This document shows, piece by piece, positions 1-11,124 of a DNA stretch of 64,000 nucleotides (position 1 is its first letter; each line of letters begins with the position of its first letter). Location: contig NC_033560.1 in the NCBI RefSeq assembly GCF_001680005.1, positions 1,057,501 through 1,121,500 of the forward strand, in the 5' to 3' direction. Both the position numbers and the translations under genes were made by a program. This stretch comes from Plasmodium coatneyi (Eukaryota; Apicomplexa; Aconoidasida; Haemosporida; Plasmodiidae). The notes under the pieces were generated by a model that searched no databases, was not told where the DNA came from, and saw only the letters and a list, made by a program, of their open reading frames with translations.

Positions 1-500
1 GGAACCTCTTTCTTGGGAACAAAGTCTTCTTCCCTAAACCCGGAATCTGAACATGGAACCTGTTCCTCAGGAACACCTTCCTTAGGAATATCATCCATAG
101 GAATACTTTTCTTAGGAACAAAGTTTTTCTCCATAAACCATAAACCCTAAAACCTAAACCCTAAACCCTGAACCCTATCACCCAAAACCCTAACACCTTA
201 AACCATAAACCCTGAACTCTGCAACCTAAACCCAAAATCCTCAACCCTAAAATACTAAAACATTAAAAGCCTAAAAATCTAAAATCCTAAAACACTAAAA
301 CCCTAAAGAACTAAAATCCTAAAACCCTGAACCTGAACTTTGAAACTCCTTCTTAGGAACACGTTCCTATGGAATGAAGTCTCCCTTCCTAATCCCGGAA
401 TCTAAACTAGGAACACTTTACTTAGGAACACCTTCCTTAGGAATATCTTCCTGAGGAATACTTTCCTTAGGAATAAAGTCTTTCACCCTAAACCCTGAAA
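1..500 (-). pseudogene. SICAvar last-exon relics within telomere-like repeats
   Basis: Read on the minus strand, 140 down to 1 gives an open run of the acidic repeat typical of the SICAvar cytoplasmic exon (units such as VPKE, DSGFREEDF, IPKEGVPEEQ) and continues off the left edge. Its upstream side runs straight into degenerate CCCTAAA-type heptads (about 140-335) and a TAG. A second copy at about 340-490 keeps the same units (IPKESIPQEDIPKEGVPK) but has in-frame stops. The same exon type is intact in the SICAvar at 17348-17854. The right copy is certainly a relic; whether the left copy belongs to a longer gene outside the window cannot be seen. Confidence 0.75.
140..335. repeat. degenerate telomere-like heptad repeats (CCCTAAA family)
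   Basis: Clusters of AACCCTAAACC-like units with many substitutions (CCCTGAA, CCATAAA, CCTAAAA). The orientation (C-rich strand 5' to 3' from the left) is that of a telomere to the left. P. knowlesi is known to carry such GGGTT(T/C)A repeats both at chromosome ends and internally near SICAvar and KIR genes, so this does not prove the physical chromosome end. Confidence 0.7.
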
Positions 501-1706
501 CTGAATCCCACTCCTACAACCTGAACCTTCATTCTGACAGCCCTAACGACCTTCCTTCCACCTACCATCACCCTAACAATCTTCCTTTCATCCACCTACC
601 ACCCCTAACAACGATTCCCCTTCTTATTATGTATTCTACATTTTAATTGTAATACTTATATTGCATATGTAAGGAAATAGAAGGTGTGTGAAATGAATTC
701 TGAAATATAATATAAATTAAAAGAACAAAGGTAACTCATATAATATAATATATATATTCTGTTTAAATTGTTTATAGTGTTCTTATAGGGAAAGGGGAAA
801 GGGAAGGAGCAGAAGAGGTAGGAAAGAAAGGAAGAATGGGTGCAAAATTATTATAAGAAACCGATCATTAACAGAGGAGGGATGGAAGGAAGGGAAGGAT
901 TGCCCCATAACAATCTACTACTACAAGAGGGATGTGTGTGTACACACAAACAGAAACAAAACTTTCACTCTCTCTCTTTTGAACAAAATGAGTATATATA
1001 TTTGTATTGCACTCCTCTTATTTATTCTGTAAATGTGCACTCTTCCCTGAGCATATAGACGAATGTGCACATTCCGAAAAGGAAGAAGGGGAGGGAAGAG
1101 TGTGATCCTTTTTTTTTGTTTGAATTATGCAATACGTGCATGTATTAACAATTTTCAATTAACTCTCCCCTTTAAACATAACAATAAAGCATAAAAGTAT
1201 GTAGTACATGGGTTAAATTTTCGTCAAAAAAAAAAAAAAGGTGTGCTTATATACACATAATAGGAGAGAAGTGTACATAATAATAATATCATATTCCCAA
1301 AGGAACATATACACACAATGCACAAAGATATATAATACATAGATACAAATTGAACATAAGGGGTTTGACTCCTTCGATCCATTATTTTTTTACTCTTTTC
1401 TTGTTCGTTTATTCGTACGCCCGTTCATATTCTTACCTTAATTAAATGTTCTTAATGATTTAACACGTATGTATGTAGTGTGTGTAATCATAATTTGAAA
1501 GTGAAAGAATGCGCATTTTTATTAAGAAAGAAGAAGTGTAAACAGTTTGATATATATATATATATATACATCTCCCACTGAGGAACTCCCCAACTTGGAA
1601 TATATATAATGTGAAAAATCTCACACACATATTTATATTCCCTTCATGAATAAGTAGAAAAGAACTTCATTAGAAATTTGATTCTGTACAGGAGTATATA
1701 CAAAAA
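501..1706. other. non-coding upstream region of the first KIR gene
   Basis: AT-rich sequence with a C-rich CCTTCC/ACCTACCACC satellite patch (about 540-620), poly(A/T) runs and a TA dinucleotide run near 1550-1568. Short open frames lack coding features. It probably holds the promoter and 5' UTR of the KIR starting at 1707. Confidence 0.5.
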
Positions 1707-3093
1707 ATGGTTCAACCGGTAAGAACACTGAAGGGACCTGTTGCTTCCCTTCCTTCCACCAATCACCCCTAACACAACCTTCCTTCGACCAACTACCCCT
1801 AACAAACTTTCTTCCACCAACGATCCCTAACAATCGTCCTTCCTTCTTTACATCTTTCCTTTATTCCTCATTCCTTCTTTCCTTCCTCTTTCCTTAGACC
1901 CCCTTTCCTTCCTTTCTTCATTTCTTCTTCACAACATGGACACTTATATATATGATGTATATATAGTAATTTGTGCATAGTGCAGTAAATAATAAATTAA
2001 GAATATATGGAAAGCACCCATTTCTACACATGCTCCATTTTTTCTTAATTATACTTCCAGGGAGCAGGTGCAAGGAAGTTACCTTCAGAGGACATATATG
2101 CTGAGTTCGACGCAGGTGGAAGACGTTGTACATCAGGGAGGGATCGGCCGAAACGTACTAAGCTAGAAGAAGGGGTGAACAGCTCATTATGGTCATACCA
2201 TCAGATTAAGCCTTTGGCCAGTAAAATTGCAGATAACGGCTGTTATGCATGTAACGGGGGATGGAAGGCGGATGATCCTTTGTCCGATGATCTGCGATGC
2301 TATTTTTTCTATTATTGGTTAGGAGGTAAATTAGGAGAATATCGCTCAATGGTTATGAGGGAAATTTATAACAAGCTGACGGATTCCATGCCCGGATGTA
2401 AGTGTGAAAATTTATACCCTAATATTATCAGAGACAGGTTCCCACAGGCTAAAGCGTTGTTCGACTATTATTATAACTACAATAAATTGCAGAGTGACCC
2501 GCAATATAGTAATTATCCATGCCATCCAGAATACCAACGTTCCTACCAAAACGCCCAGTTAGCACATAAAGATTTAAGTTTAAGGTGCGAAACCACTGGC
2601 AATGATAAATATTGTGAAACATTTAGAGCGAACTTTCAGAAGGAGGACGGGAGGGGGGAATTTAAGGAACCGAAGGAACTGAATTGCCCTGCAGCTACAT
2701 CACCACCTTTAAGATCTGCATCAGGTAAGACAAATAAAAGAGAAAGAAGATGTAGGGCATATAACAAATATGAATAATTCGAAAGTATTATTACAGAGAG
2801 AAAAAAAATATACAGAAAAGGGAAAGTGTACCCACAACATGTCACTTTCTGCGACCTTCGATATGATTTAAACCACCCTTTTTTCTTCTTTCTTAGGTTC
2901 TTCCAGTACCGGTTCTACGGGAACCTGGAACCCAGGTTCTTCTGGACACGGCGCTGCAGGTCATCCTCCTGCTGGAGGTGGTGGGGGTGGAGGAAGCGGA
3001 CGAGCAGGAGAGGGACCTGGTCAGGGTCCTGGTCCAGGACAACAACCTCCCCCTCCTCCACCACCACAACAACAGCAACTCCAGCAACAGCAA

Positions 3094-3139
<46 letters not shown>

Positions 3140-3830
3140 CTCAACCTCCACAATTACCATTCCCTGCTGGTGGACCACCAGCACGAAGAGGGGAAGCTGC
3201 TGCTGTGTCTTCTCCTGCCTCTTCCGCAATGGACAGTACCACTATTGGTGGTGGTGCTGCTGCTGGCGCAGCAGTAGCATTACCAGCACTTGCTTTCTAT
3301 CTATATAAGGTAAGTACACTTAACACAGGAATATGTATAATAACACTTATTAATATTTTCCTACTTATGTAAAAAAAGAGTGCATAGAGTAAATGTTAAA
3401 GTGAATGCATAAAATAAATGTAGGAAAAAAAATGCAATATGTAAAAAAAATTAACGTTAGAATGAATGTAAAAAAAAAAAAAATGGAATGTGTAAAAAAA
3501 ATGAATGTATAAAACGAGCAGTAATTGTACATATATATATATATTCTGTACACATATTTTAACTCCTTTCTCTTTCTTCTTTTTTCTTTTCTTTCTTAGT
3601 ATACTTCTATATTTTCCGACTTACGTAATACTTTTGGAGGAGGAGGAGGAACGAGGAGCAGCAATAATAAAAGTAGAAGAAAAAGAACATCATTAGTACG
3701 CAAGTTAAATAAGGAGAATGAATATGATTCCTCAGCATACAACTCAACAACAGTAGATTCAGAACCTGACTTAACGGAGGAGGAGGATGATGATGATACT
3801 ACGTTATATTCTGTTCCTTATATTCGATAA
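1707..3830 (+). CDS. KIR: KIR (pir family) protein with Gly/Pro/Gln-rich stalk
   Basis: Variant surface antigen of the KIR/pir family. Proposed exons are 1707-1718 (MVQP), 2061-2724, 2897-3309 and 3600-3830, with phases that agree, giving 439 residues. Exon 2 starts near LPSEDIY and carries the Cys-rich domain with CYFFYYWLGGKLGE, the usual pir core motif. Exon 3 is unlike the other KIRs here: a Gly-rich run, a Gly/Pro stretch, seven prolines and a long glutamine tract (about 3067-3145), then a hydrophobic segment ending FYLYK. Exon 4 is the cytoplasmic tail: basic at first (KSRRKR), ending in an acidic EEEDDDD patch. Intron 1 contains C-rich satellite. The extra stalk exon is the odd feature. 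Family assignment is firm; exon 1 is inferred from the consensus ATG..GTAAGA and phase. Confidence 0.85.
3066..3146. repeat. CAA/CAG trinucleotide tract coding polyglutamine
   Basis: Mixed CAA and CAG codons inside exon 3 of the KIR at 1707-3830, interrupted by one CTC. The mixture of synonymous codons suggests a maintained protein tract rather than a recent pure-repeat slippage event. Confidence 0.85.
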
Positions 3831-4461
3831 GTTCCTCTTTTTTTAACAAAAAAAAAAGAAAGGAATGGAGGAAAAAAAAAAAAATTATCATCCTGCTATT
3901 CCTTTCCAACACATGCCAACAACGTGCAAAAAATTTGACTCATTGCTCCCTCATTTTAAACTATGTTCGTTTTTCACCATTATATCTAAAATAGGAGAGG
4001 CACAAAATAAAAATTTTTTTTTTTTTTGAGCGCATATACATAGAATGCTGATCTTAAAAATGTAGATAATTTGCTACTCCTCCTTCCATTGCACTGTTAG
4101 AAAAGTACGACATACACTTGGGGAGTGCTCATTATTTTTTCTACAGAAAATACTAACTACTTCAGCTACTTCTGAAATATTAGAATTATGTGCTAAAATG
4201 AAATAGTTTTTCATTATTCTAAATTATTATAACACATCCACATATATTTTCTTTTTTGTATGTTGTAATAAGTTCCTTTTCTTTTAAAAAAAAAATATAC
4301 ACACTATAAAAAGAAAATAACGTTGAATCCCGCGAACGCAAACTATTTTACTAATGTTTACTAATAATATAAAAAGAAAAAATAATCTTATAGTCTACTA
4401 ATATATATAAAAAATAAAAATAAAAAAAAGAAGCAAACATAAAAAAAAAAAGAGGACCAGA
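3831..4461. other. intergenic region, AT-rich
   Basis: Several poly(A) and poly(T) runs and no recognisable coding or RNA gene. It contains the 3' flank of the KIR to the left and the promoter side of the exported-protein gene to the right. Confidence 0.5.
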
Positions 4462-5274
4462 ATGGCACCTTTAACCTTTGCAAAATATTCAATACTTAGC
4501 TTTGTTGTGTGCTCCTTGCAGTACCCCACGCATGCATGATAAGAACTACTGAGTTCTTTAAGTCCTTACATTCATTATAATTATCTTCTACTTTTATGCT
4601 AAAGAATAAGAAATACTTTTCTCTCCTTTTTTTTCTTCTTTAATAAGATTTTTGTATTTTATAAATTCTGCATATACACCTTCCTCTTTTTTTAGGTAAC
4701 TGAATTGGGCACTTCATGGAACGGGGCAACCGGCCCAACTAACCAATCCAACACTTCCACTGTGCGGATTATTCGATCCTTAGCGGGTGGCACTAATGTT
4801 GAAGCGCAAACTCAGGAACAAAATGAATTTCCTGAAAGTTCTAATACACCTTCCTGCGGAAGCAACATGTTTGGTAACATATGTAAGAAATTATTCCCTA
4901 AAATTCAAATAAAAAAGTCACAATGCATGATGAATGAGGCGCAAGATGGGGATGTACAGAAGGGTTCTAAGGGACAGTGCAGTAAATTAGCATGTCCAAA
5001 GTTGCAGCATAAAACATGGATCCGCCTTCTAATAATTCTCTTTGTTCTTCAGCTACTAGCTCCGTCTTTGTTAATTCCCGGTGCTCTTCTCTTAGCTATG
5101 AGTGCTACCAACACCGGCTTGACCCCTCAGATAGTTTTCCCAATTGTAGCGGTAATTCTTATAGTCGTAGGATTAATCTACTTAGGTATACTCATCTGGT
5201 TCTATCGTTCAAAAACATGGATTCGTTGTATTGAAAAGAACTTAGAAAAGAAGAGAAGTAACAGGAAGTCATAA
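4462..5274 (+). CDS. Plasmodium exported protein with two transmembrane segments
   Basis: Main exon is about 4696-5274, following a clean acceptor (tttttttag). It encodes about 192 residues: a polar N-terminal part with RIIRSLAGG, a PEXEL-like R-x-L whose fifth position is Gly rather than E/Q/D; a Cys/Lys-rich middle; two hydrophobic segments (about 5020-5110 and 5130-5205) separated by a short polar loop; and a basic tail (KNLEKKRSNRKS). This 2TM layout resembles Pfmc-2TM-like exported membrane proteins. A candidate signal exon begins with ATG at 4462 (MAPLTFAKYSILSFVVCSL), but its best-looking donor (GTACCC) is out of phase with the main exon; only weak GTTGTG/GTGTGC donors fit. The gene may be functional with an unusual donor, or broken. 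I do not recognise an individual name. Confidence 0.6.
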
Positions 5275-6351
5275 GAATGACGGATGCGATAATTGGAGCG
5301 TAGTATATTTATTATACTTTAGTGCACAATTCTCATATTAAACCATAATTCTGCACATATTTCCTAAAAATAGTATCATAATATTCTGCACTATAGTTAC
5401 AATAAGGATTATTCATATAATTGAAATGTGTACACTGAAATTTTACTTTCAATAATGACATCAGTTATTTCCTCTTGAAGGAAGCATATTATTTGTCAAT
5501 ATACTAAACTTTTCATTCGAAATATTAATTATCCATTATTATGATGGGAAAGGGGGTGAATGTTCCTCCTTTCTTTTGGGAAACAGAATGAAAGTGTTTC
5601 TGTGCTGTTCTATATATATGATATATATGTGTTTGAATAATATGTGGTAATGAACTCTTTTTCCCTTCTTTCCTTCACTTTCCTTCTTTCCTTATTCCTC
5701 GTTCATGCTTATTCCTTCTTTCCTTAGGCGCTCCTTATTCCTTCTTTGCTTCTTTCCTTATGCTTTATTCCTCATTCCTTATTTCCTTCTTTTCCTTCTT
5801 ATTCCTTCTCTTTCCTTTCTTTCCCTCCCATATATTTTTCTATATTATATATATTTTTTTTTGACCCAACCATTTTTTTTTTTTTTTTTTTTTGTGTAAT
5901 TTTTTTAATATGTTCATGATAAGGGTTAATATACAAACCTTGTATAGTGTATACACCCGCACATCTATTTTAAATTATAATGTTGTCCATTCTTTCCCAT
6001 AGCACATATGATTTATTTATATATGTTTAACTTTTCCACTTAAATTATTACTTATTAATGGATATTATTAATATGAAAATTCCCCTTTGAAATATTCATA
6101 AGTTCCTCTATGTGTCCTATATATGTTTACATATATACACACACATATCCATAAACATGGAATATGTAAATGGGAATGAAGGAGGGTTGACATTTCCACA
6201 ATTCTTTGTGTGATGAATTCACTTAAGAATGTCTGTACATTGTTTATAATTTAATTTAATGTATACATAGCCTATGTTATTTATAATTAATGGGGAAAGG
6301 AAGGGATGGGGACATTACACATTACATACACTAATTAAAATTACGAAGATT
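5275..6351. other. intergenic region between exported-protein gene and KIR 3' end
   Basis: Contains a pyrimidine-rich CCTTATTCC repeat patch (about 5660-5820) like those in KIR introns, a poly(T) run near 5872-5893, and TA-rich DNA. No gene recognised. Confidence 0.5.
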
Positions 6352-7877
6352 TTACATACTTTGATAACGTATATTGGTTCCTTGCCTCTGTGGCCTTTGT
6401 CCTTGTGACCTCTGTTGTGTTCTTTGCTTTTGTTGTGGCTGCCTTCTATTATTAGTATTTGCTCCTGTTCTTGTTCTATCTTCCCTGGGTTGTGGCCTAC
6501 CATTATAGATGATGGATGCTGCATCTGTTGTAGATGTTGACAAGTCTCCTATTGTGGAAGGTGCTGTTGAATATATTGTGGTAGAATCGTCCATTGAAGT
6601 TAGAGTGTCAAAATCATGTTTGATGGTGGATCTTTTTTTTCTATTGCTTCTACTGGAAGTTTTACCTATTCCACGGAATAATGAAGTATACTGAAAGAAA
6701 GAGGAGGAGGGGGTGGAAAAAATTGTATATATATATATATATGCATTATATATATGCTACATATATATATGTAGTGTACAGTCTTATTTATGTCTATTTA
6801 TGTGTATTGTATGTGTATTCTTGAAAGGGAAATAAAATATGAATAAAATGCTATTATTTAAACTTTTATCAATAGTGGTAATTACCTTATATAAAAAAAA
6901 CAAAACTGTAGGAAGTACTACTGCAGCAAGTCCACCAGCAGCAGACACAGCAGGAGGGACGATGCTGCTAGCAGCTGCCGCAGCATCTTCCAGATGAACT
7001 TGTGTCTTCATTTCCTCAGTGTCTATATTAGGATCTAGAGTACAGGTCAACTGTGTTATTGGTTTCTCTTCGGGCCCATCCTCCCGCTGTGTCTTCTCTT
7101 TGTATTTCGTCCACTTAGTGTTAAAGTCGGAACAATATTGGTCACTAGCGTCCCCATCCCCCTTAGTTGCACAAGCAGTTTTCATTGCCACCCAAGCTTT
7201 GGCAGTTGCTGTAAGATATTTGTAATAGTTCGTATCACACTTGTGATGATATTGAGTTAAGTGTTCATTTATAGCTCCATAGTTAAAGTAGTACTCATAT
7301 GCCCATTTCCTTTGATCGAAAGTGGTTTTATCTTTAACATCCCTGTATTTAACTTCACACTTACTACTATATTCTCTTTCATTCCACTTCCCATAGATTT
7401 TGTCCATAAGAGTCCACACTTGTTGATTATTTACATTTTGCCATAGTATACGTCCAAGCCAAAAATAAAAGAAGTAGCAAGGTGCTTCGTCCTGTGGATT
7501 TTTTATTCTCATGTTATCCACAATACACGGTGCTACTGCTATTTTCTTAGCAACCCGTTCAATTCCCACCTTCCCACTCAATAAATCTTCTACACCGTCA
7601 ACTTCCTCCCACTCCTGATGACCACCGTCCTCATCTTCGAATTTACTGTAGTATATAGAATTCGAAGGTAAACCCTTTAACTGTTCCTCCTACAAATAGT
7701 TAAATGGGTAAAATGGTAAAGAAGAGTTAAAATGTGTATACACATCATACGTTCCACCATGCATTCTTACACTCGTACCACACTATAAATACCGTCCTTC
7801 ATGTATAGTATTCATATATATGTTCATAATGAAGAGTATATTACCCCAAGTATGGTTGCTGTCGATGCTGTTCTCAT
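6352..7877 (-). CDS. KIR: KIR (pir family) protein, single domain
   Basis: Proposed exons on the minus strand: 7877-7845 (MRTASTATILG), 7689-6886 and 6690-6352; all junctions are phase 0, giving 391 residues. Exon 2 begins EEQLKGLPSNSIYYSKFE and has the Cys-rich domain with CYFFYFWLGRILW, then an Ala-rich linker and a hydrophobic segment (GGLAAVVLPTVLFFLYK). The last exon starts YTSLF, has an RKKRST basic patch and a Gln/Arg/Asn-rich tail ending NIRYQSM. The translation runs past the exon 2 donor to a stop soon after, as in the other KIRs. Surface antigen role is inferred from family membership. Confidence 0.87.
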
Positions 7878-8840
7878 GGTTGTTGTTGTTCTTGTTGTTG
7901 TTTAGATGCAGTTCTCCTTTATGTATATATAATAAATTTATTCCCGAGTGTGTTCTTCATGTATGCATAAATGCGGAATACATATGTGAAATTTTTCGCA
8001 TACTTCAGGGGAGTTATGAACATGTATATATGGAAGTTCTTATGTTTCCTTTGAAGAGGACATGTTGTTGAACTTTTAAGTAATAATAACACATCATACA
8101 TGTATATGTATCAGAATTATTATAGGCACATGAATGAAGGTATAAAATGAGCATACATGTGCGGGAGTACCAGAATAGGAATGAATATACGGGCAAATTC
8201 TTCAATATATTCCACATACCATCAGTTATTTTACTCACATGTAAGGAATCATTCCTAATACTGTATTATTATGTACATTCCCCCGCTATTGTATGCAGTG
8301 TGATACAATTTTTTTTCCAGATGAAAATTCCAATATGTACTAATAATTTATGTTCCATTGTTATGTGGAAAGTGGTGCTTATTAAGAAGTTGTTAGTGCA
8401 CACATATACATAGTGCACAGTTCATGTATGCACAGAATACTTTCCTTCTTATTGTAAAAAAACATATTGCTTACTATGTAATAAATGAAGAGCATATACA
8501 TATTTATAAAATTAATGATAGGAGGAAATAATATGGCGCGAGAAATTACATTAATTGTAAATGTAAAAGGTAAGTGTACACATCTGTATATTAGTACTTT
8601 TTTGTGATGCACCCTTCCTTCTCCGTTTATAATTGCTCACGAATAATAATAATTTTTTATTCCCTTCCTCCCTCTTTTCTTTTTTTTTTTTTTTTTCTTA
8701 ATATGTGGAAAGGAATACATTGCACACACATTTGCATAATTATTGATGTTCTTAACGAACTCCCCATGGTGTGCCATTACAATGTTGCTGGTGGGGGAAG
8801 GGAAGGAAGAACGTTGCCCTTCCTTTCTTTCCCTTGGGTA
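7878..8840. other. KIR upstream region, probable promoter, plus 3' flank of next KIR
   Basis: No convincing gene. It shares short blocks with the 5' flanks of the KIRs at 8841-11124 and 22451-24431 (see findings), for example an AATT-GTATT-ATT-like element near 8545 and a TAATAATAAT element followed by a CCTTCC tract near 8645-8680. Confidence 0.5.
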
Positions 8841-11124
8841 TTACATGTTTTGATAACTAATATTCCTGCCCTTGTTTGCTGCCACTCCCCTTCCCCCTGC
8901 ACGTGGTGATGGTGGTGACCTACCACGATCATATATGGTAGATCTATCTGTAGACTCTGTTGTTGTGGAGTCAATGGTTGATGCACCTGTGGAATATTCT
9001 GTTCTCCAGTCGTCTGAGAATTCGTTCAATATGTTGTGCACGGATCTTTTTTTTCGTGTGCTTCTGCCTCCTTTAAAATAATTACCGAACCACGAAGGTA
9101 AAAGATTATACTAAAAAAAAAAAATAAAAGGAGTGGAAAGAGGTGTAGGGAAAGGTTCAAATATGTGCAATATATATATATGTATATATACATATATGTC
9201 TACATATATGTATATTGCACATATATACATATAGTGGTAATTATAATTATTACTTTATATAAAAGATAGGTGATGAATGGTAATCCTACTAATACAGTTC
9301 CAGAAGAAATTGCTGCCGCGGTGGGAATTGTTGAATTATTGGATTGTGATGAACCGGTATGAAATGTGGAGTCAGAACTACTTCCTTCATGTGTGCATTT
9401 TTCTGTATTATTCAGTGTACATTGGAAATTTAATTCATTCCTACTCTCATAACTGTCAAACCATTGCCCCAATTTAGCACACCACCCACTTCCACTATTT
9501 TTCCCATCTCCCTTCGTACATTGCGCACGTACAGTTTCATAAGCACATTTTACTTTCTGAAGGTAATCCTTATAGCCCTCAGGACAGGATCCTCCTGTAC
9601 TTATATTCCCTGTTACAGTATCCTTATCCTTTTGATAATCGAATAGTATTTTCATTTGGGTGAAAATGTCCCAAGGGATGGTAGGGTATATAACCTCACA
9701 GGGGTTAGTAATTCCCTGTTTTTCCAATTTTTTCAATTTATCATATATGGATTCCATAATGGACGCAAACTTCGTATTGAGGTCCTTTGCCATGCCTAAC
9801 ATAGTTTGGAGCCAATAATAGAAATAATAGCAATATTCATTATCAGAACCACCTTCTTCCTTCTTCTTAGATGCATAACAAAAGCCATGTACAATTTGAT
9901 CCCCATATTCCCCGAGGATATTATACTCTCTTAACATGGTATTCAGGTCGTTCCCTATATTTCCTGTGTTGCACTGTCCACTATCGTTATACTGCTCCTG
10001 CGCTTCGTTCATCTGGCAATATATATTCTGTGAGGGTAGTCCGTCCTTACATTTTCCTCCCTGTTAAATGTAATTAAGAAGGAGGAATATATATGCATAT
10101 GTATGTACTCCTTACCTACTCCTTATATTATATGGATAAAGTGTTATATGTGCATATAATATATATCATTGTCTATTTTTAAATAGGGAAGAAGAAGAAT
10201 GAAGAAAAGAAGAAGAAGAAGTAGAATAAGGCGCGCACAAGAGCTGCGATTCTTTTACTCTTTTTTACCTTTAGTGTAGGTAACGGTAGTGCCTGTGGAG
10301 TACATGTTAATTCTGGTAGGGTCTCACTATTGCAGGTTTTACCATCCTTCATATATTCCTTCCTAAATTGTTCACAATATTCATTCGTAGTAGTCCCACA
10401 TAGACTACATAACCATGAATATCCGTTCTCCGCATTACTACGATCTGTGGTGTACTGTTGAGAAGTGAAATATTCATTACATTCCTGTTTATCCTTTAGA
10501 GCTTTAATGTTATATTCGTAATCAGAAAAGTCTTTAGGGTATATGAAGAAAGATTTCAAAATGTCAGGGTATATATTAGTACATTCCCTTTGGTGCTGAC
10601 CCTCCTTCCCCCATTGAAAATTCCCCAGTGCTGCGTAAATAGCGTCCATGGTGTCCCCAAAAGTTCCTTCCTGACGCATTTTTCCCTTTATTTCATTATA
10701 TATCCAGAAGAACAAAAAGTAACAAGGTTTATAATAATTCAAGCTACCGACATTCTTCGTACATGCATAATGGTAGTTTTTTACAATTCCATCGGCCAAG
10801 TTTTTATCAGCAGTCGTCCACTTATTTAATGCGCCCTGCACTTCCGTTCTCACTCCGTGGTCACATTCCGGCCCCCTGCGTTGCCCTGAACAACTCCTAT
10901 TCCTTCCATCGAATTCATTGTAAATTACTTGTGAGGGTAATGTAACTTCACTTCCACCCTACAAACATGGAGTTGACGAAGGAAGTAGAATATGTATTCT
11001 TTTTAATTTGTTACCCTATGCATAAAGTGTTATATATATATATATTCAATTATGAACTGTAAAATGAGAATCATTTCCTTATGTTGATCCCGCTACACCT
11101 CCCCATTATACTTACACCTGTCAT
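8841..11124 (-). CDS. KIR: KIR (pir family) protein with two tandem pir domains
   Basis: Proposed exons on the minus strand: 11124-11116 (MTG), 10958-10269, 10060-9254 and 9110-8841; all junctions are phase 0, giving 591 residues. Both middle exons are full domain exons. The first has VTLPSQVIYNEFD and CYFLFFWIYNEIKG; the second has GLPSQNIYCQ and CYYFYYWLQTMLG followed by a hydrophobic segment ending LLYK. Only the second carries the membrane segment, so the first behaves as an added ectodomain; its donor follows PLPTLK (AAG|GTAAAA). The last exon starts YNLLPSWFGN with an RKKRS patch and ends NISYQNM. I joined them as one gene because no ATG first exon precedes the second domain, and phases and acceptors agree. 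Two separate genes, the second lacking a start, is the alternative. Confidence 0.8.

Noticed and set aside
2915..3229. Antisense open frames rich in Leu/Val across the KIR polyGln exon
   Set aside because: They are the reverse reading of CAA/CAG and Gly codons; the sense strand fits a spliced KIR.
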